This document shows positions 9,053 to 16,456 of a stretch of 64,000 nt of DNA, one piece after another; position 1 is the stretch's first letter; each line of letters starts with the position of its first letter. Both the position numbers and the translations under genes were made by a program. Source of the stretch: an uncultured Roseicyclus sp. (GTDB lineage: Bacteria; Pseudomonadota; Alphaproteobacteria; Rhodobacterales; Rhodobacteraceae); assembly GCA_947491935.1 (NCBI GenBank), contig CANLLF010000001.1:372001-436000 (forward strand), in the 5' to 3' direction. The notes under the pieces are model-generated. The model was given only the letters and a program-made list of their open reading frames with translations, was not told where the DNA came from and made no database searches.

Positions 9053-9068
9053 TTGCAACCGGTTGCAA
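9053..9068. promoter_or_regulatory. LacI-type operator 2, perfect 16-bp palindrome
   Basis: TTGCAACCGGTTGCAA is identical to the core of the palindrome at 4721-4738. It lies between the divergent dehydrogenase/iolE operon (start 9025) and iolD (start 9150), where one bound dimer could control both. It is 28 bp from the minus-strand start codon. Confidence 0.8.
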
Positions 9069-9101
9069 AACTCGTATCCTGCGGGCAAGAGCTTCGCAAT
9101 A

Positions 9102-9107
9102 TACAAT
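9102..9107 (+). promoter_or_regulatory. putative -10 element of the iolD operon promoter
   Basis: TACAAT matches the sigma-70 -10 consensus at five of six positions and lies 42 bp before the iolD ATG. No good -35 hexamer sits 17 bp upstream. The LacI palindrome at 9053-9068 would be centred about 53 bp before the implied start site. Confidence 0.3.
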
Positions 9108-9149
9108 CTGCCGGATACACCACCGCTCGACGCAGACCGGGGAGATCAC

Positions 9150-11009
9150 ATGACCACCATCCGCTTGACCGTGGCGCAGGCCATTGTGCGCTATCTGATG
9201 AATCAGTTCATCGACATTGATGGGCAGCAGACGCGCATTTGCGGCGGTGGTTTCGGGATTTTCGGCCATGGCAACGTGCCGTGCCTGGGCGAGGCGCTTT
9301 ATCCGGTGCAGGATGATCTGCCGCTCTATCGTGGCCAGAACGAGCAAAGCATGGGCTTTGCGGCGGCGGCTTACGCGAAGTACCATCTGCGGCAGCGTTT
9401 CATGTTTTGCACCGCCTCCGCAGGCCCGGGCACAGCGAACCTTCTGACGGCCTCCGCGCTTGCCCATGCCAACAGGTTGCCCATGCTGATGCTGTGCGGG
9501 GATACGTTCATCACCCGCCTGCCCGATCCCGTTTTGCAGCAACTGGAGCATTTCGGGAACCCCACCCTGGGTGTGAACGATGCCTTCAAGGCGGTAAGTC
9601 GGTATTGGGATCGGATCACCCACCCTGCTCAAATCATTCAGTCTTTGCCCGCGGCGCTGGCCACGATGCTGGATCCCGCAGATTGTGGCCCCGCCTTTCT
9701 TGGGCTCCCCCAAGATGTCCAGGGGTGGGCTCACGACTATCCGGAGGCGTTCTTCGAGCGCACCGTCCATCGGATCCGCCGCCAAGCCCCTGATGCGGGC
9801 GAAATCGCCGATGCCGCGAACCTTCTGAAACAGGCTGAACGCCCGATGATCATCGCCGGTGGGGGCGTACAATATTCCGGCGCTGTCGCGGAATTGACCG
9901 CGTTTGCCGAGGCGCACAACATCCCCGTGGTCGAGACGATCGCTGGCCGCGCCAACTTGTTGGCCGATCACCCGCTCAACACCGGCCCCCTTGGCGTCAC
10001 CGGATCAGACAGCGCCAACGCCATTGCCGAAGCGGCGGATGTGATCCTTGCGGTGGGCACGCGCCTGCAAGATTTCACCACCGGATCGTGGACGGCCTTT
10101 GCCAAGGACGCACGGATCATCACGCTCAATGTGGGGCGCCACGACGCCGCCAAGCACCTTTCCATGCCAATTGTCGGCGATGCTAAACTTGGCCTGCCAT
10201 TGTTGAGCGGGGCGATGGATGGCTTCACAGCGCCGGACGCGTGGACGAAATCCGCACAGGCCAAGCGGGCCGATTGGGATGCCTATGTCGCGAAAAACGT
10301 CGCGCCGGGAAATCGGCCCAACTCCTACGCCCAGGCCATTGGGGTTGTGAATGGTCTGTGCGAGCCTCGGGATCGGATCGTCGCGGCGGCCGGCGGCTTG
10401 CCGGCCGAGGTCACCGCCAATTGGCGGAGCCTGGATATCGGGACCGTGGATGTGGAGTTCGGATTCTCGTGCATGGGCTATGAAATCGCCGGCGGCTGGG
10501 GTGCCAGGATTGCACAATCAGAACATGAGTCCACAGCTGATACCGTCGTTTTCTGCGGAGATGGCAGCTACTTGTTGATGAACTCAGACATTTACTCAAG
10601 TGTCCTGACGCAAAAGAAGTTGATCATCCTTGTTCTCGACAATGGCGGCTTCGCGGTGATCAACAAGCTCCAAAACAATACCGGAAACGAGAGCTTCAAC
10701 AACCTTATCGCCGACTGTCCGACCGTGCCCGTCCCGTTCACTGTCGACTTCGAGGCGCATGCCAAATCTATGGGTGCGGATGCGGTGACTGTTGCCAACC
10801 CGGCAGAATTGGGAGACGCCTTCAAACGCGCGAAAGCGTCGGACAAGACCTCCGTCATCGTGATGAAGGTGGACCCCTATGAGGGGTGGACAACCGAAGG
10901 CCACACCTGGTGGGAGGTCGGCACGGCGCAGGTTTCGGAAAACCAAACCGTGCGCGCCAAGCACGAGGAATGGGAATCCGAGCGCGTGAAGCAGCGGCAG
11001 GGCATCTGA
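9150..11009 (+). CDS. iolD: 3D-(3,5/4)-trihydroxycyclohexane-1,2-dione hydrolase IolD
   Basis: This 619-residue thiamine-diphosphate enzyme hydrolyses the ring of the IolE product to 5-deoxy-glucuronate. The N-terminal domain carries the cofactor-activating Glu in RGQNEQSMGFAA near residue 62 and TASAGPGTANL near residue 90. The C-terminal domain carries the diphosphate motif GDGSYLLMN near residue 470, ending in VLDNGGFAVI about 25 residues later, as expected for TPP enzymes. The ATG at 9150 is preceded by GGGGAG at good spacing; the frame is open back to 9024 but that segment crosses the operator. Its stop overlaps the iolC start (TGATG). It leads the plus-strand operon iolD-iolC-iolB-aldolase-iolG. 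Confidence 0.95.
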   Translation: MTTIRLTVAQAIVRYLMNQFIDIDGQQTRICGGGFGIFGHGNVPCLGEALYPVQDDLPLYRGQNEQSMGFAAAAYAKYHLRQRFMFCTASAGPGTANLLTASALAHANRLPMLMLCGDTFITRLPDPVLQQLEHFGNPTLGVNDAFKAVSRYWDRITHPAQIIQSLPAALATMLDPADCGPAFLGLPQDVQGWAHDYPEAFFERTVHRIRRQAPDAGEIADAANLLKQAERPMIIAGGGVQYSGAVAELTAFAEAHNIPVVETIAGRANLLADHPLNTGPLGVTGSDSANAIAEAADVILAVGTRLQDFTTGSWTAFAKDARIITLNVGRHDAAKHLSMPIVGDAKLGLPLLSGAMDGFTAPDAWTKSAQAKRADWDAYVAKNVAPGNRPNSYAQAIGVVNGLCEPRDRIVAAAGGLPAEVTANWRSLDIGTVDVEFGFSCMGYEIAGGWGARIAQSEHESTADTVVFCGDGSYLLMNSDIYSSVLTQKKLIILVLDNGGFAVINKLQNNTGNESFNNLIADCPTVPVPFTVDFEAHAKSMGADAVTVANPAELGDAFKRAKASDKTSVIVMKVDPYEGWTTEGHTWWEVGTAQVSENQTVRAKHEEWESERVKQRQGI

Positions 11010-11977
11010 TGCGACTTGCGGGCAAAAACGTCGTCATTATCGGCCGCGCGGGCATGGATCTCTACCCGGATCCGCCCGGCACGAAAACGGAAGAGGCGAC
11101 CAATTTCTTCGCCTGTCTTGGCGGATCTTCGGCCAATATCGGCGTCGCGATCACCAAGCTTGGCGGCCAGGCCACCCTGGTGACCCGTGTCGCAGACGAT
11201 GCGATTGGCCGATTTGCGTGCAACCAACTGGACCATTACGGAATCGACCGGACGCATGTGCACGCACAAGGTGGTGAGGCGCGGAATTCGCTCGCTGTGG
11301 TCGAAACCCGGATCGAGGACCATCAATCGGTCATTTACCGCAATGGTGCCGCCGATTTTGCGATGACCAACGCAGACGTGGAGGCGGTGGACTACGCCGC
11401 CTATGACGCGCTGATCACCACGGGCACTGTCTTTGCGGCCGAGCCGTCGCGCAGTGCCGCTTTCCGCGGGTTCGAGCTTGCCAAGGCCGCTGGATTGCCG
11501 CTGATTTTTGATGTGGATTACCGCCCATATTCCTGGCCTTCACCGGAAGTGGCCGCCGAAGTCTATTCGCGGGCTGGCGCTTTGTGCGACGTCGTCGTCG
11601 GCAACGATGAAGAGTTCGGCTTCATGGCGGGGGACTACGATCAAGGCCTTGAAAAAGCCCGGGAACTTGTTGGAGGCGGGGCACAGGTTGTCGTCTACAA
11701 GATGGGGGAAAAGGGTGCCATCACCATCACGCCTGAGGGTGAGTTTCGAACCGGCATCTACCGTACCGATGCCCTGAAACCCACCGGCGCTGGCGACAGC
11801 TTCATGGGCGGCTTTGTCAGTGGATTGGCCGATGGCCTGCCCGTGCACGACGCCGTTCTTCAAGGCTCCGCGGCTGCCGCACTGGTCGTGGCCCGGGTGG
11901 GTTGCGCGCCAGCCATGCCGACCCAAGCCGAGATCGACGAGTTCCGCGCTGGCCATTCCGGCCCGACCACCGCCTGA
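11009..11977 (+). CDS. iolC: 5-dehydro-2-deoxygluconokinase IolC (PfkB family)
   Basis: This 322-residue ribokinase-like enzyme phosphorylates 5-dehydro-2-deoxy-gluconate. The first PfkB signature region (CLGGSSANIGVAITKLGG) lies near residue 35 and the second (KPTGAGDSFMGGF) near residue 260, with catalytic Asp in GAGDS. RAGMDLYPDPPG near residue 13 is typical of IolC rather than other sugar kinases. The start is the ATG that overlaps the iolD stop by one base, and a 13-bp gap leads to iolB. The role is set by both sequence and operon. Confidence 0.93.
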   Translation: MRLAGKNVVIIGRAGMDLYPDPPGTKTEEATNFFACLGGSSANIGVAITKLGGQATLVTRVADDAIGRFACNQLDHYGIDRTHVHAQGGEARNSLAVVETRIEDHQSVIYRNGAADFAMTNADVEAVDYAAYDALITTGTVFAAEPSRSAAFRGFELAKAAGLPLIFDVDYRPYSWPSPEVAAEVYSRAGALCDVVVGNDEEFGFMAGDYDQGLEKARELVGGGAQVVVYKMGEKGAITITPEGEFRTGIYRTDALKPTGAGDSFMGGFVSGLADGLPVHDAVLQGSAAAALVVARVGCAPAMPTQAEIDEFRAGHSGPTTA

Positions 11978-11990
11978 AAGGACCCAGCCC

Positions 11991-12830
11991 ATGCATATCC
12001 CGCCCTTCGACAATCAGAACAAAGCCATCGTCGACGTCGATGATGCGCATGTCCCGCTCACCTACTTCAATATCGTAAAATTGAAAGCGGGGAAGAGTTT
12101 TGATTACCGGCTTGAAAGATACGAGACCTGCATCGTTCCGGCCACCGGAACGGTTACGGTTGAGGTGGGCGGCGAGACATTCGCAGACATCGGTAACCGG
12201 ACCGAAGACGTCTGGGATGGTGACCCGGAAGGCGTCTATGTACCCACGAATGTCGGCGCGCGGATGACGGCGCGGACGGACGCCGAGATATTCGTTGCCG
12301 GCGCGCAGTTCGCGGAAACCCTGACACCATTCGCCGTGCGGAGTGGAGAGCTAGATCTGGTGCAATATGGGTCTGATGACACGAAGACACATCGCAAAAT
12401 CAAACATATACTGGGTGCAAGCCACCACGATCGTGTTGGACGATTACTCGTTAGCGAGCTGTTCACTGTCGGCGCGGGCGGGTGGTCCGGATTTCCGTCA
12501 CACAAACACGACACCGATCGCTTGCCTGACGAAACCCGCCACGATGAATGCTACAACTTTCGCTTCAAGCCCAACTACGGATCGGGCCTGCAAATGCTGC
12601 AGCGCGTCGACAACGAGCCCGGGGATGCCTATCATATCATGAATGGCTCAACCGTCTTGATCGATAAGGGATACCATCCCTGCTGCGCCCTCCCTGGGTA
12701 TGAAATGTACTACTTCACGATCCTCGGCGGGCTGAGCCAACGCAGCCTGAAACAGTATTTCCAGCCGACCCATGCCGAACAGCTGCACACGATACCGGGC
12801 ATCATGGACATGGTGGCAAAGTTCAAATGA
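11991..12830 (+). CDS. iolB: 5-deoxy-glucuronate isomerase, divergent IolB-family paralogue
   Basis: This 279-residue bicupin-like protein has the IolB metal region GGWSGFPSHKHD near residue 165, followed by RHDECYNFRFKP near residue 185 and YHPCCALPGYEMYYF near residue 235. These match the His/Glu metal-site pattern of IolB. It differs clearly from the IolB fragment at 1-499, which has GHWSSYAPHRH at the same place. The ATG at 11991 is preceded by GAAAGGACC. The stop overlaps the aldolase start (ATGA). Its place between iolC and the aldolase argues that this copy supplies the isomerase step of the pathway here. What the other copy does is open. Confidence 0.87.
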   Translation: MHIPPFDNQNKAIVDVDDAHVPLTYFNIVKLKAGKSFDYRLERYETCIVPATGTVTVEVGGETFADIGNRTEDVWDGDPEGVYVPTNVGARMTARTDAEIFVAGAQFAETLTPFAVRSGELDLVQYGSDDTKTHRKIKHILGASHHDRVGRLLVSELFTVGAGGWSGFPSHKHDTDRLPDETRHDECYNFRFKPNYGSGLQMLQRVDNEPGDAYHIMNGSTVLIDKGYHPCCALPGYEMYYFTILGGLSQRSLKQYFQPTHAEQLHTIPGIMDMVAKFK

Positions 12831-13666
12831 CCCTGGCAACACTGGCAGACGTTTTGCAGCCCGCCTTGAGGGGCGGTTATGCCGTGCCCGGCCTGGTCTG
12901 CCTTGGCTGGGAAGACATGCGCGCCTTTGCGATGGCGGCTGAGGCCGAGGGCGCGCCTGTGATCTTGCAGGCTGGCCCGTCGTGCCGTGAACACACTCCG
13001 CTGCCAGTATTAGGCAAGATGTTCAGGCATTTGGCCGATTCTGTGTCCGTTCCGGTCGTCGCTCATCTGGACCACGGCTACACGATGGAGGAGTGCCGGG
13101 CAGCGCTGGATGCGGGCTTCACCTCCCTCATGTTCGACGGCTCCCGCAAGCCGCTGGACGAGAATATTGCCGAGACGCGCGCCGTGGTGGAACTCGCCCA
13201 CGGCGCCGGCATTTCGGCCGAGGGCGAAATCGGATTCGTCGGCTATTCCGGTGGTGAAGCAAGCGCCGGCACCGATCCGGAAGAGGCGGCGCGGTTTGCC
13301 GTGGAAACCGGTGTCGATGCGATGGCGATTTCGGTGGGCAACGTGCACCTGCAACAGGATCACGAAGGCGGCTTGGACGAGGCGCGAATCGCGGACATTC
13401 AAGCGGCCACCGACGTGCCATTGGTGATCCATGGCGGCTCCGGGGTGCCGATCGTACAGCGCAAAGCGCTTTCCGCCGCGACCAACATCTGCAAATTCAA
13501 TATTGGAACAGAGCTGCGCATGGCCTTTGGGGCCGCATTGCGGCAAGCGGTGTTGTCGGATTCCGATCGTTTCGATCGCGTCCAGATCCTGCGAGACACT
13601 CACGACCCGGTGTTCGAGGCGGCCCGTGCCGCCATTCAAAGCACCGGCGCCTCAGGAAAGGCTTGA
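12827..13666 (+). CDS. class II fructose-bisphosphate aldolase family protein (IolJ role)
   Basis: This 279-residue TIM-barrel aldolase carries VAHLDHGYTMEECRAAL near residue 83, with catalytic Asp and zinc-binding His. A Glu in GEIGFVG near residue 132 is a likely zinc-region residue, and VGNVH near residue 170 and IHGGSGVP near residue 205 supply further metal His ligands. By position after iolD-iolC-iolB it should split 2-deoxy-5-keto-gluconate 6-phosphate into dihydroxyacetone phosphate and malonate semialdehyde, the IolJ reaction. A tagatose- or fructose-bisphosphate substrate cannot be excluded from sequence alone. It starts within the iolB stop (ATGA) and precedes iolG by four bases. 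Confidence 0.87.
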   Translation: MTLATLADVLQPALRGGYAVPGLVCLGWEDMRAFAMAAEAEGAPVILQAGPSCREHTPLPVLGKMFRHLADSVSVPVVAHLDHGYTMEECRAALDAGFTSLMFDGSRKPLDENIAETRAVVELAHGAGISAEGEIGFVGYSGGEASAGTDPEEAARFAVETGVDAMAISVGNVHLQQDHEGGLDEARIADIQAATDVPLVIHGGSGVPIVQRKALSAATNICKFNIGTELRMAFGAALRQAVLSDSDRFDRVQILRDTHDPVFEAARAAIQSTGASGKA

Positions 13667-13670
13667 ACGG

Positions 13671-14666
13671 ATGATCCGTATCGGACTTCTCGGCTGCGGC
13701 CGGATAGGGCAGGTCCACGCCCGCACGCTCAAGAGTTTGGATGATGCCAGGATTATCGCGGTGGCCGATGCAGTTCCCGCCGCGGCTCAAGCCGTGGCGG
13801 ACGGGACTGGGGCGGAGGTTCGGTCCACCGATCAGATCCTTTCAGCACCGGATATCGACGCGGTTGTGATTGGCACTCCGACGGATACGCATTTCGAACA
13901 AATTCAAGCTGCAGCAAGAGATTCCAAGGCGATCTTCTGTGAGAAACCTGTGGATATGTCTGTGGATAACATACGATCCCTCATGGATACCGTCGCGACG
14001 GCCAACGTCCCCTTCTTCACCGCCTTCAATCGCCGTTTTGATCCCAACTTCGCGGCGCTTCAGGCGCGCTTGCGCGCCGGTGAGATCGGTGCGGTTGAAC
14101 TGATCCAGATCACATCACGCGATCCATCTCCACCACCAATTGGATACATCAAACAATCCGGCGGCCTGTTTCGCGACATGATGATCCATGACTTCGATAT
14201 GGCGCGCTTTCTGATGGGTGAAGAATTCACACAGCTCAGCGCTGTGGGGGCGTGTCTTGTGGATCCCGAGATTGGCAAAGCGGGCGACGTCGATACGGCG
14301 GCGGTCACGCTTACAACGGCATCGGGCCGCATTTGCCAGATATCCAACTCCCGCCGGGCGGCATACGGCTACGATCAACGTATCGAAGTGCACGGGGCGA
14401 CGGGGATGTTGCGGGCGGAAAACATCCTTGAAACATCGGTTGAGATCGCCACGGTGGATGGGTTCTGCCGCTCGCCCACGCTCAACTTCTTCCTGGAACG
14501 CTACGAGGCCGCCTATACCGCCGAGATGACCGCGTTCATCGACATGGTCATGCGCGGGACGGCGCCTGATCCGGGGATCGAAGACGGTTTTAAAGCGCAA
14601 ATACTTGCAGACGCGGCAACGCAGGCCTGCGAGACCGGTCAACCGGTCGATCTGACCACTATCTGA
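13671..14666 (+). CDS. iolG: inositol 2-dehydrogenase IolG
   Basis: This 331-residue enzyme has the size and layout of IolG, which oxidises myo-inositol to scyllo-inosose with NAD. The Rossmann motif GLLGCGRIGQVHA is at residues 5-17, FCEKPVDMS near residue 93, and the substrate loop GGLFRDMMIHDFDMARFL near residue 165 contains the Asp and His expected for catalysis. FNRRFDPNF near residue 122 is also typical. The ATG at 13671 follows the aldolase stop by four bases; the open frame upstream overlaps the aldolase gene and is rejected. It is the last gene of the operon and converges with a small gene ending at 14670. Confidence 0.9.
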   Translation: MIRIGLLGCGRIGQVHARTLKSLDDARIIAVADAVPAAAQAVADGTGAEVRSTDQILSAPDIDAVVIGTPTDTHFEQIQAAARDSKAIFCEKPVDMSVDNIRSLMDTVATANVPFFTAFNRRFDPNFAALQARLRAGEIGAVELIQITSRDPSPPPIGYIKQSGGLFRDMMIHDFDMARFLMGEEFTQLSAVGACLVDPEIGKAGDVDTAAVTLTTASGRICQISNSRRAAYGYDQRIEVHGATGMLRAENILETSVEIATVDGFCRSPTLNFFLERYEAAYTAEMTAFIDMVMRGTAPDPGIEDGFKAQILADAATQACETGQPVDLTTI

Positions 14667-14669
14667 GGC

Positions 14670-14861
14670 TCATTCATCGGATTTCGGCCACGCGAAGATC
14701 AGATTCCACGCCAGATATCCACCAATGCCGGCAAAGAGATAGGCCCAGATCGTATTGTCGAATTGAAGTTCCACAAATGCCCAGGCGAAGGGTGCCGCGA
14801 CCAGAAGATACCGGCGCCAGGCTGGCTGCAAGAACGGGTGGGATGGGTCGATCAGGCGCAT
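14670..14861 (-). CDS. small membrane protein, DUF3329-like
   Basis: This 63-residue protein reads DPSHPFLQPAWRRYLL at the start, then two hydrophobic helices (about residues 17-33 and 38-55), then a short charged tail. The pattern of a DP-x-H-PF opening with PxWRR before two helices resembles the small DUF3329 membrane proteins of Rhodobacteraceae; that is recognition by eye. A strong GGAGGTGGC site precedes the ATG at 14861, which decides this start over one 21 codons upstream. It converges on iolG with three bases between the stops. Function is unknown. The 259 bp between it and the kinase gene ending at 15121 hold nothing I can recognise. Confidence 0.6.
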   Translation of the reverse strand: MRLIDPSHPFLQPAWRRYLLVAAPFAWAFVELQFDNTIWAYLFAGIGGYLAWNLIFAWPKSDE

Positions 14862-15120
14862 GCCACCTCCCTGCCAAACCCGGCGCTCGCATTCAAGTGA
14901 TGCGGCGTTCCGCCCGGAGTACAATTGCGATGTTCCGCCGCATGGCCGGGTGTGGCGGCGAACCTCTCCGTCGATCCCGGCGACATTCTTGCGCCGCTAC
15001 AGCGCCACTCGCTGCAAGAGGACATGATCGCGATGGGCGGCCTCAACGAGGACAGAGAGCGAAGGCGGGCTTCAAAACGCGGGAAGAGGGCGCGTCGACG
15101 GCCGTCTGGTCTGCAACACG

Positions 15121-16041
15121 TTACGCCTTGCCGGAAAGCCGGGCTGCGGGCACGGACACCAGCGCGCCGTGCGCCTGGATGACTTCTCCGGACAGTTGAG
15201 ACGCCGCTTCGATTGCGTCGGCTGGGGCGTCGCCAGCGATGAGGTTGGCGAGGAAGCCCGCGTTGAAGCTGTCACCGGCGGCGGTGGTGTCCACCACGGC
15301 ATCAACCGCGTCTGGGACATGCATGCCAGCCACTCCGCCGCAAGAATAGTGGATGGGCCCCGCACCGTTCTTGACGACCACGCTGGTCGCGCCTGCCGAG
15401 AGGTAGCGGGCAACGGTTGCGGAGGGATCCGCATCGCCGAAATGGCGCGCTTCTTCGTCAAACGAGGCGAGGACGATCTCGGAACTCAGGGCCGCCTCCA
15501 TGATGGCGCCGCGCATTTCCTCGAGGTCAGTCCACAGCCTGTCGCGCAGGTTCGGATCAAAGACCACAATCGCACCACTGGCCTGCGCGTCCGAAATGGC
15601 ATCGAAAAGCTCTTCCCGGTCGTCTTCCGTGAGGATCGCGAGGGTAATGCCGCTGAAAAAGATGATGTCGGACCCCGTGAGGGCCTCCGCCAAAGCATCG
15701 GGATCCTTTGCCAGCATCCGCGCCGCCGATGTCTCACGCCAATAATGGAATGACCGTTCGCCCTTCTCCAATTCGATCATGTAGAGGCCCATGTGCCTGT
15801 CTGCGTGCCGCATGATGTGGCCGGTGCCGATCCCCGCTTCCGCGGCGAAGCCCATGAAGGCGTCCGAGATTTTATCCGTTCCAATTGCAGTTGCGAAATC
15901 GACCTGCCAACCGGGGGCAAGTTTTGCGAGATACCAGGCCGTGTTGAATGTATCACCGGCATAGGACATGGCAAATGTGCCCGGTGCCCCGGCGGGCGCC
16001 AATTCGACCATGCACTCCCCTATGGAAACGACACGCGTCAT
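15121..16041 (-). CDS. kdgK: 2-dehydro-3-deoxygluconokinase, KdgK type (PfkB family)
   Basis: This 306-residue ribokinase-family enzyme has YAGDTFNTAWYLAKL near residue 28, GERSFHYWRETSAARML near residue 95, FFSGITLAIL near residue 128 and DTTAAGDSFNAGF near residue 250 with the catalytic Asp. These blocks match KdgK closely. The product would be 2-keto-3-deoxy-6-phosphogluconate for the Entner-Doudoroff aldolase. It is divergent from the hpsN operon across a 415-bp gap and has no obvious partner gene here. A role with another sugar acid is possible. Sulfofructose kinase, another PfkB enzyme, was considered because of the sulfonate genes, but the KdgK blocks fit better. Confidence 0.82.
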   Translation of the reverse strand: MTRVVSIGECMVELAPAGAPGTFAMSYAGDTFNTAWYLAKLAPGWQVDFATAIGTDKISDAFMGFAAEAGIGTGHIMRHADRHMGLYMIELEKGERSFHYWRETSAARMLAKDPDALAEALTGSDIIFFSGITLAILTEDDREELFDAISDAQASGAIVVFDPNLRDRLWTDLEEMRGAIMEAALSSEIVLASFDEEARHFGDADPSATVARYLSAGATSVVVKNGAGPIHYSCGGVAGMHVPDAVDAVVDTTAAGDSFNAGFLANLIAGDAPADAIEAASQLSGEVIQAHGALVSVPAARLSGKA

Positions 16042-16456
16042 GGGGTGACCCCGAGTTCCAGATCGGCAGGATTAGGACACATCATCAGTTTGAATGGGCT
16101 TTGATGGGGATATTGGTGCATCGGCTTCTCCGCCTGGTTAGTCTTGCGTCATCCCCTTGTCGGAGATGGTGAAATGGTCGCTGAAACCTTGCGCAGAAGC
16201 GTGGAGGAATGCCAAGCGCGCGGCTTGCGCGTCCGTCTCTCGGGACGGGTAGGCCCATGCTCCCCCTTATTGCAACAGCAGGGGTGGACGCGGCGGAACC
16301 CACATTATCAGGGACTTGAGGGGGGCAAACGAAATTCTTGCATGGGGTGATGTAAGCGCTTACATCAATACCCGACTCATGCCTGCATATTGGGATTCGG
16401 TTCATGATCTTGACCGCTCCCTATGCTCCAGAAACCGACGATTAGGATCTGCGCCC
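16042..16456. other. 415-bp divergent intergenic region kdgK / hpsN
   Basis: No convincing gene is present. A 68-codon plus-strand frame (16144-16350) lacks a clear ribosome site and family resemblance. The region must hold the promoters of kdgK (minus) and hpsN (plus). The one clear element is the palindrome at 16348-16367, 89 bp before the hpsN start. Confidence 0.6.
16348..16367. promoter_or_regulatory. perfect 20-bp palindrome upstream of hpsN, LacI-type operator candidate
   Basis: TGATGTAAGCGCTTACATCA is its own reverse complement. The core TGTAAGCGCTTACA has the general shape of LacI/GalR-family operators with a central CG-type dyad. It differs from the TTGCAACCGGTTGCAA sites, so a different regulator, not encoded in this window, is expected. 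A TTGCAT hexamer at 16339-16344 could be the -35 of hpsN, putting the palindrome over the -10. Confidence 0.65.

Noticed and set aside
8361-9971. 536-codon minus-strand frame across the iolD promoter region
   Set aside because: It covers the operator and antisense iolD, and its overlap with the true dehydrogenase frame gives low-complexity translation.
15121-16041. Sulfofructose kinase linked to the sulfonate genes
   Set aside because: It is a PfkB-family kinase next to hps genes, but its sequence blocks match KdgK much better.
16144-16350. 68-codon plus-strand frame upstream of hpsN
   Set aside because: No ribosome site or homology by eye, and it ends inside the operator palindrome.
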